Position numbers and translations under genes: made by a program. From Paeniglutamicibacter sulfureus (GTDB taxonomy: Bacteria > Actinomycetota > Actinomycetes > Actinomycetales > Micrococcaceae): a DNA stretch of 64,000 nucleotides. Below, in pieces: positions 9,059 through 17,924 of the stretch. The stretch is from the NCBI RefSeq assembly GCF_039535115.1, contig NZ_BAAAWO010000001.1, forward strand, positions 2,232,001 through 2,296,000, read 5' to 3'. The notes beneath the pieces are model-generated. The model had not been told where the DNA came from, did no database searches, and worked only from the letters and a program-made list of their open reading frames with translations. Position 1 is the first letter of the stretch. Every line of letters starts with the position of its first letter.

Positions 9059-9550
9059 ATGACGGGCACCACCGATTCAGCAGTAAACCTCGCGGCAGCC
9101 ATCGCCATTGCCGCGGACAACGTCCGCAATGCGGGCGGTCCCTTCGGGGCGCTGATCGTGGCCGCCGACGGATCACGCTTCGAGGGCGTCAACAGGGTCA
9201 CCGCGAACAACGACCCCACCGCCCACGCCGAGGTCACGGCCATCCGCGCCGCCTGCAATGAACTCGGAACCTTCGACCTCACCGGTGCCGTGCTGTACTC
9301 CAGCTGCGAACCCTGCCCGATGTGTCTTGCTTCAGCCCTCTGGGCACGCGTGTCTCGTGTGGTCTTTGCCTCCGACAGGCACGAGGCGGCCGAGGCGGGA
9401 TTCGACGACGCGGCATTCTACGAATACTTCGAGGGCCGCGAGGCGGAACGAGCCACCCTGATGCCGGTCGAACGCATCACAGACGCCGGGGTCGATCGCC
9501 ACGAGCCTTTCGCGTTGTGGGCTGCCCTCGACACCCGCATCGAGTACTAG
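9059..9550 (+). CDS. Guanine deaminase-like nucleoside/base deaminase
   Basis: 163-aa zinc-dependent deaminase of the cytidine-deaminase-like fold, most like bacterial GuaD (guanine to xanthine plus ammonia). The zinc motif is complete: TAHAEVTAIRAA (His-Ala-Glu) and SSCEPCPMCLASALWA (two Cys). The C-terminal region with FDDAAFYEYF, where GuaD differs from tRNA adenosine deaminase TadA, favours a free-base deaminase. Start ATG at 9059 follows AAGGAAG with eight-base spacing; earlier in-frame starts lack a site. The product xanthine would feed a molybdenum hydroxylase, which fits xdhC 220 bp downstream. Confidence 0.8.
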   Translation: MTGTTDSAVNLAAAIAIAADNVRNAGGPFGALIVAADGSRFEGVNRVTANNDPTAHAEVTAIRAACNELGTFDLTGAVLYSSCEPCPMCLASALWARVSRVVFASDRHEAAEAGFDDAAFYEYFEGREAERATLMPVERITDAGVDRHEPFALWAALDTRIEY

Positions 9551-9773
9551 GCACGGCGAGTCCGTTGAAATTCACCGACCGCAACCGCCAGCCGGCCAGG
9601 GACGGCACGCCCCCACCGAGCACCCGCATCTCGATGCCAAAACCCCCGCTGCGAAGTCGGCGAGCCCGGCTCCGGGTTCCGGTCGCTCATGTGGCTAGTA
9701 CCGGCGGGTCCTCCCCTTTGCCTTGCACTCGATGCGATCTCGCTACTCTTGGGCGTCCCCAAGGATTCGAGCC

Positions 9774-10985
9774 ATGCTGAATCTCCATTCCGCGTTGAAC
9801 ACCTCGATGACGGCTGTCGGCGAATCCTTCGCTGTGGCCACCATCGTGGACACCCGGGGTTCAACCCCGCATCCCCGTGGAACCTCGATGCTCATCCACG
9901 AGGATGGCCGGATCACCGGGTCGCTTTCCGGCGGCTGCATCGATGCGGCCGTGCACACCGCGGCGCTCGAGGCCATGGCGCAAGGGACCTCGCGCCGGGA
10001 ACATTACGGCTATTCACCCACCGATCCTTTCGCCACCGGACTGATGTGCGGAGGTGAAGTGGACGTGCACATCGCACCCTTTGACGCCGGTTCATCCATG
10101 CACCGGCTGCTGGAAACCTATGCTTCGCTCCCGTCAGCGGAACCGGTGGCCCTGGTTCGCCGGATCGATGCAGGGTCTTCCGACTGGACATTGATTTCGG
10201 ATCCCTCCACCCTGTCCGTTTCCGGCCTGGCCGGGCTAGTGGCCCCGTTGGCGGGAGAAGACGGCAGTTCGCAGACCGCCAGGCTCTGCTTTCCGCTCAT
10301 TGCCGCCGGCCGCACCGGAGTCATCAAGCTCGACCAGGAATCCGGTTCCTGCAGTGCCGGGGCCGTCGAGCTGTTTGTCGAGTCGCGGCTCGCCCCGCCA
10401 CGCATGATCGTTTTCGGGGCCAACAGCTATGCTGAGGAACTGCTGAAACTGGCCCCTGCGCTCGGTTACTCCTCCACGCTGTGCGACGCCCGCGCCGCCT
10501 TCACCCTGCAGCCGCGCTTCGGGGTTGCCGACGAGATCTCCACGCTCTGGCCGCATGACTACCTGGCCGGCGAAATTGCCGCCCGACGCGTCGATGAACG
10601 CACGGTGTTATGCGTGCTGACCCACGACCCGAAATTCGACATCCCGTTGCTGGCCCTGGCGCTGGGGCAGCCTCTCGCCTACGTGGGTGCCATGGGCTCG
10701 CGGACCAGCCACGAATCCCGCATGAGCGAGTTGCGGGCAGCCGCTGTCCCCGAAAAAACGCTGGCCACCCTGCACTCCCCCATCGGTCTTGACCTGCAAG
10801 CCGCCACCCCCGGCGAAGTTGCCATCGGGATTGCCGCGGAGATCATCGCCAGCAGGTCGCCCCTGGCCACGGGCTCCGCCCTGAACACCCTGTCTGGCCC
10901 CATCCACGGCGGAATCCCCGGCAGCCTTTCTGCCAACGAAGCGTCCCACCAACCCGCCAACCCGGAGGCCCCGGCATGGACCTGA
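9774..10985 (+). CDS. xdhC: XdhC/CoxI family molybdenum cofactor insertion protein
   Basis: 403-aa protein of the XdhC/CoxI family, cytoplasmic chaperones that sulfurate and insert molybdopterin cofactor into xanthine dehydrogenase-type enzymes. The N-terminal CoxI domain shows TRGSTPHPRGTSMLIHEDG and GSLSGGCIDAA (about residues 26-62); the C-terminal XdhC Rossmann part has PRMIVFGANSYAEELLKLA and the tail VGAMGSRTSHESR. Length is normal (350-400). Start ATG at 9774 follows AAGGA. The client enzyme subunits are missing next door; see the small fragment at 10976. Confidence 0.88.
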   Translation: MLNLHSALNTSMTAVGESFAVATIVDTRGSTPHPRGTSMLIHEDGRITGSLSGGCIDAAVHTAALEAMAQGTSRREHYGYSPTDPFATGLMCGGEVDVHIAPFDAGSSMHRLLETYASLPSAEPVALVRRIDAGSSDWTLISDPSTLSVSGLAGLVAPLAGEDGSSQTARLCFPLIAAGRTGVIKLDQESGSCSAGAVELFVESRLAPPRMIVFGANSYAEELLKLAPALGYSSTLCDARAAFTLQPRFGVADEISTLWPHDYLAGEIAARRVDERTVLCVLTHDPKFDIPLLALALGQPLAYVGAMGSRTSHESRMSELRAAAVPEKTLATLHSPIGLDLQAATPGEVAIGIAAEIIASRSPLATGSALNTLSGPIHGGIPGSLSANEASHQPANPEAPAWT

Positions 10986-11143
10986 ACACGGTCGGCCATG
11001 GTTCCGACTGCCATCCATTCCGCCAGCGGCCTACCGCGACGACAACCCCGGACTCCCCGCATGGAGCGCTGGGCGCACCGCTCGTTGAGGAGATGCTCGT
11101 CGATGGCACGGCGAAGGCCACGACCGACGTGTTGCGGCAGTAG
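10976..11143 (+). pseudogene. Fragment beginning like a xanthine dehydrogenase FAD subunit
   Basis: A 55-codon frame starts at ATG 10976, overlapping the xdhC stop, with GGAGG seven bases upstream. It begins MDLNTVGH, like the opening of actinobacterial xanthine dehydrogenase FAD-binding subunits (from memory), but loses any resemblance to that roughly 280-aa family within about ten residues and stops at TAG 11141. I interpret it as the scar left when xdh structural genes between xdhC and the mocA-like gene were deleted. A genuine small protein is the alternative, as its translation signals are good. Confidence 0.4.
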
Positions 11144-11171
11144 CACGTCCCCACCGTTACCGATATAGCCG

Positions 11172-11792
11172 CTACTTCCAGCCGAGTGCCTCCAGGTCGG
11201 CGACGGTGTCGAGGTCCAGCCCGGTGTCCAGGTCCGAGCAGTCGACGAGGTCGACTAGTTCCCGGTTGGCGGCCAGGTAGTCCCGCGCCCCGACATCGCC
11301 CGAGGCTGCCGCTGCCGCCGCCCGAATGTGCTCCGGGGCGAAGAGCACGGGGTGTCCGCGCCGCAACGACGCGTCGTCCCGGCGGTAGCCGGCAGCGGTG
11401 ATCCGCCCTGCACGGTGTTCAGATGCTATTCGGCGGACAAGGGCTGCGCTCAGGCCAGGTTGGTCCACCAGCGCCACCAGCGCAGCCGCCCCGTCGGGGA
11501 CAGCGCCCATGCCCAGCGCAAGAGACGACCCCATGCCGGTGGCCCAGAGTTCGTTTATCAGCACCGTGGCACCGGGTTCGTTGACCTGCTCCCTGACCCG
11601 TGTGGCTTCGGCCCCCAGAACCACCACGACCCGGGTGCAACCTCCGTCCCGGAGCGCGGCAAGTGCGGAGCCCAGCAGATTCTGGCCGTTTGGGTTGCGC
11701 AATAGCGCCTTGGGGCCGCGGCCCAAGCGCGATCCCGCGCCGGCGGCCAGCAGCACGCCCACCACGGGAGGGCTCTCATTGGGGCTGGTCAT
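11172..11792 (-). CDS. MobA/MocA-like molybdopterin nucleotidyltransferase
   Basis: 206-aa nucleotidyltransferase of the MocA/MobA type, which transfers CMP or GMP onto molybdopterin. N-terminal nucleotide-binding motif LLAAGAGSRLGRGPKALL at residues 14-31; the metal/nucleotide aspartate in ALVALVDQPGL near 105; and RRGHPVLFAPEHI near 147, typical of the MocA branch. It converges with xdhC and the xdh fragment, so the three form a molybdenum hydroxylase accessory locus without the hydroxylase. Other sugar-phosphate nucleotidyltransferases share the fold, so the cofactor role leans on context. Confidence 0.78.
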   Translation of the reverse strand: MTSPNESPPVVGVLLAAGAGSRLGRGPKALLRNPNGQNLLGSALAALRDGGCTRVVVVLGAEATRVREQVNEPGATVLINELWATGMGSSLALGMGAVPDGAAALVALVDQPGLSAALVRRIASEHRAGRITAAGYRRDDASLRRGHPVLFAPEHIRAAAAAASGDVGARDYLAANRELVDLVDCSDLDTGLDLDTVADLEALGWK

Positions 11793-11869
11793 CTGCCCAT
11801 CCTAGGTCCTAACGCGGATCAGTGCCCCACAAGGCCGGGGCCTACGCGGGCGCCTACGACCGGACACGT

Positions 11870-11906
11870 TGAAGGGGACGTTTCCTTATTGGAAGCGTCC
11901 CCTTCA
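11870..11906. terminator. Terminator of the osmoprotectant ABC operon
   Basis: Arms 11870-11885 and 11891-11906 form a 16-bp stem (TGAAGGGGACG core) with one T-G wobble and loop TTATT. It lies 29 bp past the stop of the substrate-binding protein gene on the minus strand. Confidence 0.8.
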
Positions 11907-11934
11907 CCGTTGGACAACGGGAATTTCGGACCTG

Positions 11935-12930
11935 TTACGGCTCGGTGATGAAGCCCTCCGCGACCATCCATTCGAAGGCCACGTCCGCGGGCTCGCGGCC
12001 GTTGACGTCGACCTCCAGGTTCATCTCCTGGAGTGCTTCGTCGGTGAGCAACGGGGCGATCTTGGCAAAGACATCCTCGATGCCCGGGTATTTGTCGGAA
12101 AATTCCCCGAAGAAGACCGGGGAAACGTTGTAGGCGGGGAAATACCCCAAGTCGTCCTCCAGAACCGTCAGGTCCAGGGCCTTGATGCGGCCATCGGTGG
12201 TGAAGACCTCGCCGAAGTTGCAGGCACCGTTGTCGGTGGCACTGTAGATCGCCCCGGTGTCGTAGAGCCCCACATTGGTGTCGGGCACCGACTTGGGGTT
12301 GCCGCGTTCCAGCCCGTACAGCTCGAGCATCGGATTCAGGCCGTCCGCCCGGGAATTGAATTCCGCGTCAACACAAAACGTCAGGTCCTTGGGATCAAGG
12401 TCCTTGAGCTCGGAAAGCTTGCTGATCCCGCCGAGGTCCTCTACGGCTTCACTGCGCACGGCCATGGCGTACGTGTTGTTCATGGGTGCGGGCTTGCCCC
12501 AGAGGATCCCGTTCTCCTCGAGGTCTTGGTCGTGCACCACCTGCCACTGCTCGGACTGGTCGGCGATGCCTGTTTCGTGTCCCAGGTAGGTCAGCCAGGC
12601 GGTTCCCGTGTATTCCCACAGCACGGAGGCCTGGCCGGACACCAGCAGCTCACGGGCCGGTTGGCTGCCGGGAACGCCCGTCAGGTCGTTGACCTTGAAT
12701 CCGGCGGCTTGGCCGGCCAGCACGGCAATCTTGCCCAGGATCAACTGTTCGGTGAACGACTTGCTTGTCACCGTCATGGTGGGATTCCCCGGGAGGTCGG
12801 GAAGCGGGCTAATGCTCCCCTGCCCGGCGGGCGGCACATACGAGCCCGCGGAGGACAGTCCACATCCGGTCAGCAGCACGCCGGCCGCCGCCACGAGTGC
12901 GGTTGACTTGATCCATTTTCCTGCATTCAT
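11935..12930 (-). CDS. Glycine betaine/choline ABC transporter substrate-binding lipoprotein (OpuCC/OsmF-like)
   Basis: 331-aa extracytoplasmic binding protein of the quaternary amine uptake family. A signal peptide ends in the lipobox LLTGC, so Cys23 would be lipidated and anchor the protein outside the membrane. The mature domain contains the family segments SKSFTEQLILG (about residue 56), VLWEYTGTAW and YDTGAIYSATDN. It is the last gene of the four-gene operon, two bases after the upstream permease. Its ligand (betaine, choline, carnitine or ectoine) cannot be fixed from sequence. Confidence 0.88.
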   Translation of the reverse strand: MNAGKWIKSTALVAAAGVLLTGCGLSSAGSYVPPAGQGSISPLPDLPGNPTMTVTSKSFTEQLILGKIAVLAGQAAGFKVNDLTGVPGSQPARELLVSGQASVLWEYTGTAWLTYLGHETGIADQSEQWQVVHDQDLEENGILWGKPAPMNNTYAMAVRSEAVEDLGGISKLSELKDLDPKDLTFCVDAEFNSRADGLNPMLELYGLERGNPKSVPDTNVGLYDTGAIYSATDNGACNFGEVFTTDGRIKALDLTVLEDDLGYFPAYNVSPVFFGEFSDKYPGIEDVFAKIAPLLTDEALQEMNLEVDVNGREPADVAFEWMVAEGFITEP

Positions 12931-12932
12931 CT

Positions 12933-13715
12933 CTAAAGTCCTTTCGGCCGGGCGAGCTGCTCCACGACACGGCCAAGCCAGTCGATGAGCAGCGCCAGCA
13001 ATGCCACCAGCAGGGATCCTGCAATCAGCACGACCGTGAGGTTCAGGTTCACGCCGGTGGTGATCAGGATGCCCAGACCGCCGCCGTTGATGAAGGCGGC
13101 GAGGGTGGCGGTGCCAACCAGCAAGACCAGCGCGGTGCGGATGCCCGAAAGCATGACCGGGACAGCCAGCGGCAACTCGACCTTGAACAGCACGGCCATG
13201 GAACTCATGCCCATGCCGCGCCCCGCCTCAACGAGGCGTTCGTCAACCTGCTTGAGTCCGACCATGGTATTGGTCAGCACCGGCAGGATCGCATATAGCA
13301 CCAGTGAGATAACGGCAGCCCAATATCCGAAGCCCACCAGGAACGCCAGGATGACGACCAGGCCAATGGCCGGGGCCGCCTGACCGATGTTGGCCACTGC
13401 CATCACCGGGTTGGTGAACCTGCGCATCGAGGGGCGGGTCAGCACGATCCCCAGCGGGATGGCGATGACCAACACGATGAGCGCTGCCACCACCGTGAGG
13501 TTCAGGTGCTCGACGGTGTAGCCCCAGAGGACTGCCGGGGCCAGCGTGGTGCGCTCGGTCTCGCTCAGGTCCGAGTTGGCCAGCCAGATCGCCACGGCGG
13601 CCAGTGCTGCGAGGATTCCCAGCAACTGAAGCCCCAGCACCAGCCACGGACGCTGTACGGGGCGGCTCGGCTCGGTGATCTGGGCGAGGTTGGAGCCAGC
13701 GGCAAGGGTACTCAT
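12933..13715 (-). CDS. OpuC-type ABC transporter permease
   Basis: 260-aa inner-membrane permease of the osmoprotectant ABC importer. Five to six membrane helices are visible (about residues 24-46, 73-98, 110-150, 182-205, 215-240). The EAA loop region reads EAGRGMGMSSMAVLFKVELP near residues 162-181, followed by GIRTALVLLVGTATLAAFI, the OpuCB/OpuCD hallmark. The start overlaps the ATPase stop by 4 bp. It is paired with a second, different permease at the head of the operon. Confidence 0.9.
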   Translation of the reverse strand: MSTLAAGSNLAQITEPSRPVQRPWLVLGLQLLGILAALAAVAIWLANSDLSETERTTLAPAVLWGYTVEHLNLTVVAALIVLVIAIPLGIVLTRPSMRRFTNPVMAVANIGQAAPAIGLVVILAFLVGFGYWAAVISLVLYAILPVLTNTMVGLKQVDERLVEAGRGMGMSSMAVLFKVELPLAVPVMLSGIRTALVLLVGTATLAAFINGGGLGILITTGVNLNLTVVLIAGSLLVALLALLIDWLGRVVEQLARPKGL

Positions 13716-14962
13716 CGCGGCTCCTCCGTACTTTGCGGCTCCGCCGCCACGGCATGCTCCACGGCGAGGGCCGGAATGGCGCCGGAGTTCAATCCAACGG
13801 GTGCCTCGGAACCGTCCGCGGCCGCGGCGTTGGCCTGGGAGATGGCCTCCATGATGGTCTGCACGTTGATCAAGCCTCGGAAGACGTCGCGCCTGCCCGT
13901 GACGACGGCGGTCTCGGAACTCGAAACCAACATGGTGTCCAATGCGTCATTCAGGGTGGACTGGTCGCTGACCGATGGCATCGACTCGTCGATGGTGTCG
14001 TCGACCACCTGCAGGCGGGAGAGCTGGCGACGGGTGAGGCGTCGAATGGGCCGGCGGCGTTGGTCCAGGACCACCGCATACGATGCTCCCTCGCCCTGGA
14101 GCCGGGATAGTACATCGCTGGCCAACTCGCCTGGCAGCGCGGTGATCGCATCCATAAGTGCGACCTCGTTCACCCGGGTCAGGGTGAGCTGCTTGAGGCC
14201 GGCACCGGAGCCAATGAAGTTCTCCACGAACTCATTGGCGGGGTTGGCCAAGACGCGCTCCGGCGAATCGTACTGGACCAGCTGGGCACCCTCGTTGAAG
14301 ACGGCGATCCAGTCGCCCAGCTTTACCGCCTCATCGAAGTCGTGCGTCACCATCACGATGGTCTTCTGCACCTCGGACTGGATGTTCAGCAGTTCGTCCT
14401 GCAGGCGCTGGCGGGTGATCGGGTCAACTGCGCCAAAGGGCTCGTCCATGAGCAGCACCGGCGGATCGGCGGCCAACGCCCGCGCAACGCCCACGCGCTG
14501 CTGCTGCCCGCCGGAGAGCTCCTTGGGATAGCGATCGCGGTAGATGGCCGGATCCAGCGAGACCAGCTCCAGCAGCTCATCGATGCGGGCAGCGATCTTG
14601 TCCTTTTTCCAGCCCAGCATCTTGGGAACGATGGCGATGTTCGCTGCCACGGTCATATGCGGAAAGAGTCCCCCGGCCTGGATGACATAGCCAATGCGGC
14701 GGCGCAGTGTGTCGCCGTCCATCTTGGTGACGTCTTCGCCGTTGATGACGATCTTTCCGCCGGTGGGCTCGATGAGCCGGTTGATCATTTTCAGGGTGGT
14801 CGTCTTGCCGCAGCCCGATGGGCCAACGAGCATGACGATGCTTCCTGCCGGGATCTCGAGGGTGAGTCCGCCGACGGCAGGCTTGACCTGGCCGGGGTAC
14901 TGCTTGGTGACTTCGTCAAGCAAGATTGATGCGCCAGTGATGGCGTCAGAGGATTCAGACAC
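13712..14962 (-). CDS. OpuCA-type ABC ATPase with tandem CBS domains
   Basis: 416-aa ATP-binding subunit of the osmoprotectant importer. Walker A GPSGCGKTTT near residue 44, signature LSGGQQQRVG near 140, Walker B VLLMDEPFGAVDP near 162. The C-terminal about 150 residues hold two CBS motifs (around residues 258-320 and 325-375), which in OpuA/OpuC ATPases gate transport in response to ionic strength or cyclic dinucleotides. Start is GTG at 14962, inside the end of the upstream permease gene with GAGG upstream; longer in-frame starts would lie within that gene and add a non-homologous N-terminus. Confidence 0.9.
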   Translation of the reverse strand: MSESSDAITGASILLDEVTKQYPGQVKPAVGGLTLEIPAGSIVMLVGPSGCGKTTTLKMINRLIEPTGGKIVINGEDVTKMDGDTLRRRIGYVIQAGGLFPHMTVAANIAIVPKMLGWKKDKIAARIDELLELVSLDPAIYRDRYPKELSGGQQQRVGVARALAADPPVLLMDEPFGAVDPITRQRLQDELLNIQSEVQKTIVMVTHDFDEAVKLGDWIAVFNEGAQLVQYDSPERVLANPANEFVENFIGSGAGLKQLTLTRVNEVALMDAITALPGELASDVLSRLQGEGASYAVVLDQRRRPIRRLTRRQLSRLQVVDDTIDESMPSVSDQSTLNDALDTMLVSSSETAVVTGRRDVFRGLINVQTIMEAISQANAAAADGSEAPVGLNSGAIPALAVEHAVAAEPQSTEEPR

Positions 14963-15596
14963 GGATACCTCGCGGAGTGGTAAGTCGGCCGATGCCGAGC
15001 AAAATGAGATCGAGAATGAAGGCCAGGATGACCACGCCAATGACTCCGACCAGCACTGAGTCAAAGGCCTTTGCTCCACCCAGGCGGGAGAGGCCGGAGA
15101 AGATGAATCCGCCGAGGCCGGGGCCCAAGGCATAGGCGGCAATCGCGGCAACGCCCATCACCATCTGGGCCGATACCCGGATGCCGGACAGGATGACGGG
15201 CCATGCCATGGGAAGTTCAACCGTTGCCAGGGTGCGCATGCGGCTCATGCCGATGCCGCGGGCAGACTCAACCACTGACGGGGAGATGCCGGCCAGGCCG
15301 ACGATGGCATTGCGGACAATGGGCAGCGCGGCAAAGAACGTCACCACGATGACGGCGGGGGTCACGCCGAACCCGAATGGGGCGATCAACAAGCCGATCG
15401 CAGCGAACGAGGGGATGGTCAGGCCAATGGCCGAGACCCCGTTGGCCAGGGAAGACAAAGACTTATTGCGGTAAACCAGCGCCGCAATCACCACGGCGAT
15501 AATCGTCGCGAGGATCAGACACTGCGCAACTAGCGAGAAATGTTGCCACGAGGCGAACAATATTTGGCGGAATCTTTCGCCAATGAATTCAAACAC
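14955..15596 (-). CDS. OpuC-type ABC transporter permease (first gene of operon)
   Basis: 213-aa permease, the second membrane subunit of the osmoprotectant importer. Helices lie near residues 22-45, 52-75, 80-100, 135-160 and 180-203; the EAA-like loop is ESARGIGMSRMRTLATVELP near 111-130, and GIRVSAQMVMGVAAIAAYALG follows. It overlaps the ATPase gene by 8 bp. As first gene it carries the operon promoter in the gap to its right. Osmotic induction would be expected for this family, but no specific control site was identified. Confidence 0.88.
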   Translation of the reverse strand: MFEFIGERFRQILFASWQHFSLVAQCLILATIIAVVIAALVYRNKSLSSLANGVSAIGLTIPSFAAIGLLIAPFGFGVTPAVIVVTFFAALPIVRNAIVGLAGISPSVVESARGIGMSRMRTLATVELPMAWPVILSGIRVSAQMVMGVAAIAAYALGPGLGGFIFSGLSRLGGAKAFDSVLVGVIGVVILAFILDLILLGIGRLTTPRGIRV

Positions 15597-16514
15597 ATCA
15601 AAACCTGCTTCACTTTGGTTACGTAGCCTGCTCTCATCGGCCCGAAGGCCTCAGATACCGTGCAAACATACGTGAAAGGGGGCTTCATATCTACTTGGGA
15701 GCGCCTCGGGCAATCCATCGAGATTGAATGGGAATTGATGGCTTTATCCGGGAATTATCCGTCCAAAGCGGTATTTGAAGAGTCGAAGGATATCACCACG
15801 AACTGTCGGAAAATCCTTGAAAACATAGGGCTGACAATGGATCTGGTCTCCTCAAGTGAGTGTCTCCCGATCCTACTCCGCGTGTCCCCGGCCCGACAGC
15901 CCGCCAAGCGTCCCGAAGAGCAAAACACTGAGTCAAAAAAGTAGTGGCCCTCACATCAGAACGTCGGATTCCGGCTTGCCGCATGGTTCATCAACCATCT
16001 GCGCATTGGACACCGCTGAGAGAAAGGGGAATTCCTGTCCGGAGGCGGGACAGGCAGGGTGCCCATGGCCGTTGGCGCCAGCCTGGCCGCTCCGGAACAA
16101 GGCCCACCATGGACCCATGGAGAACATCTTCGTGCCACGACAGAATTCGCGCGTCCTTGCCCTTTCAACGACGTCGAAATCAATACTCGAGGCCCATTCG
16201 GGGCATCTCACCGCCGTTCGTTTATTCACATTCGGAAGGTGCCAATCCCAACATGTGAATCGTCGATTAATTCCTTTCATTCCGGTCTGTGCAGCCCGCC
16301 AGAGCGAACGGTGGAATGCAGTAAATGTCATCGTGGCCATCGGGGGCCGGACGCTGAAGGGCGATTCACCTTTCCTTCATTCGGGCCGTTGTGGTTCCGT
16401 CATGGTGCCGCAGCCCGGCATCACCACCGCCGGGGGCCTGTTCGCGTACCGGAATGTGTTGGCGGAATATTCCCGGCCGTGTTACACATTAAGCCTGTGT
16501 GTCCGTAACTCCCC
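15597..16514. other. 918-bp gene-poor, AT-richer gap
   Basis: Between the osmoprotectant operon (leftwards) and the D-amino-acid-type operon (rightwards), both promoters must lie here. The stretch 15660-15950 is clearly less GC-rich than the surrounding genes; a 94-codon plus-strand frame there (GTG 15660 to 15944) has no ribosome binding site and no recognisable similarity. The rest has no credible gene. An inverted repeat at 16224-16260 is listed separately. Confidence 0.55.
16224..16260. promoter_or_regulatory. Inverted repeat, candidate operator
   Basis: ATTCACAT at 16224-16231 and ATGTGAAT at 16253-16260 are exact inverted copies 21 bases apart, about 255 bp upstream of the operon starting at 16515. 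Two half-sites on nearly the same DNA face would suit a dimeric regulator such as a GntR or IclR protein. No regulator gene is adjacent, so the partner is unknown. Confidence 0.3.
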
Positions 16515-17924
16515 ATGACCATCCAATACAGTGCCTCTGGCCGAATTAATAAGGAATTAGCCGTGGATGATCTTGCACAATCGGAACGAACTACCCTGGC
16601 TTCCCCCGCCTATGCTGTCGATATGATCGCCAACCTGGGTCGCGTCACCCTCGACTGGCGACACAAAGCCATACCAGCCACCTTCCAGGGGCAAAGCGCC
16701 GCCGAATTCACTTCGGGGGACGTGGAGCTTTCCCAGCTGCAAACGCCGCTGTTGACCCTGGACCTCACGGCCATGACCCACAACCTCAAGCAGATCTCTG
16801 CCTGGGGCAGCGCGCGCGGGGTGTTGTTGTCCCCGCATGGCACCACCACCATGGCCCCGCAATTGTGGGCCGAACAATTGGAACGCGGCGCGTGGGGCAT
16901 CACCTTGGCCAACTACGCCCAAATGCGTGTGGCACATGCCCATGGCATCGCGAGGGTGCTGCTCCCCAATACGCTTTCCGACCCGAGGGCCATCGCCTGG
17001 GTGTCCTCGGTGACCGGGGACGATTTCGAAGTAGTCTCATGGGTCGACTCGTTGCAAAGCGTGGAGCTGCTTGAAACCACGCTCACGCAACTGGCCGCAA
17101 GCATGGAAAGCACGCCCACTCCCCTGCGGGTGATGGTGGAGCTCGGCGGCTCCGTCGGCCGCACCGGCGCCCGTACCATCAATGAAGTACTGGACATCTC
17201 CCGCGCCGTTGCCGCATCCACCCACCTCATCCTTGTGGGCATCGGCGGCTATGAGGGTACACCGGCCCACGGCGCCGACGAGGCCGCCCTGCAAACAGTG
17301 CGTGATTACCTGGTGCAGATGTTCAAGGCGCACAAACTCATTTTGGCGTCCGGGCACTACGCCGCCGGGGCGAATTTGATCTTGAGCACCGGTGGCAGGG
17401 CCAGCTTCGAGGATGTTGCATCGATGCTGTCACCCGCCATTGACGCCGGCACCGGCGCCGGGGGCCGTCGGATCGATGTCTTGATCCGGTCCGGGGACTA
17501 CCTGGTGCATGACGACCGGTTCCACCGCGGCATTTCACACTTCGCCCGCCAGCGCATTGCCCCGTTTCGCGCCGCCATGCACGGCTGGGCCCGCGTGGTT
17601 TCGCAGCCCGAGGCGGGTCTGGCCCTGCTCGACGGCGGCAAGCGCGATTTTCCCTTCGATGAGGGACTGCCCGAACCAGAAATGATCGGTCCAGATCTGG
17701 GCAGCGAAATGACCGAGTTGGTCGGTGCGAGCATCGTGACGCAATACGACCAGCACTCTTTCCTGCGCTTCGATCCGGCCACCACCACGGTAAAGGTCGG
17801 CGACGTGATCCGGCTGGGCCTGTCCCACCCCTGCACTGCCTTTGACAAGTGGTCGTTGATCCCGGTCCTCGAGGACGCAGTGGAGGACCAACGGGTCGTC
17901 TCCCTAGTTCACACCTTCTTCTAA
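16515..17924 (+). CDS. D-threonine aldolase/D-serine dehydratase-fold protein lacking the usual PLP lysine
   Basis: 469-aa protein with an alanine-racemase-like N-terminal barrel and a D-serine-dehydratase-like C-terminal domain, commonly annotated amino acid deaminase. The C-terminal zinc ligands are present in LSHPCTAFDKW (about residues 435-445). Where relatives have PHGKTTM, with the lysine that binds pyridoxal phosphate, this protein reads SPHGTTTMAP (about residues 112-121): the position is Thr (codon ACC). Other core segments (GAWGITLAN, VELGGSVGRTGAR) are intact. It starts at ATG 16515, and its stop overlaps the next gene (TAATG). A start at GTG 16563 is possible. The missing lysine argues against the normal reaction. 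Confidence 0.72.
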   Translation: MTIQYSASGRINKELAVDDLAQSERTTLASPAYAVDMIANLGRVTLDWRHKAIPATFQGQSAAEFTSGDVELSQLQTPLLTLDLTAMTHNLKQISAWGSARGVLLSPHGTTTMAPQLWAEQLERGAWGITLANYAQMRVAHAHGIARVLLPNTLSDPRAIAWVSSVTGDDFEVVSWVDSLQSVELLETTLTQLAASMESTPTPLRVMVELGGSVGRTGARTINEVLDISRAVAASTHLILVGIGGYEGTPAHGADEAALQTVRDYLVQMFKAHKLILASGHYAAGANLILSTGGRASFEDVASMLSPAIDAGTGAGGRRIDVLIRSGDYLVHDDRFHRGISHFARQRIAPFRAAMHGWARVVSQPEAGLALLDGGKRDFPFDEGLPEPEMIGPDLGSEMTELVGASIVTQYDQHSFLRFDPATTTVKVGDVIRLGLSHPCTAFDKWSLIPVLEDAVEDQRVVSLVHTFF

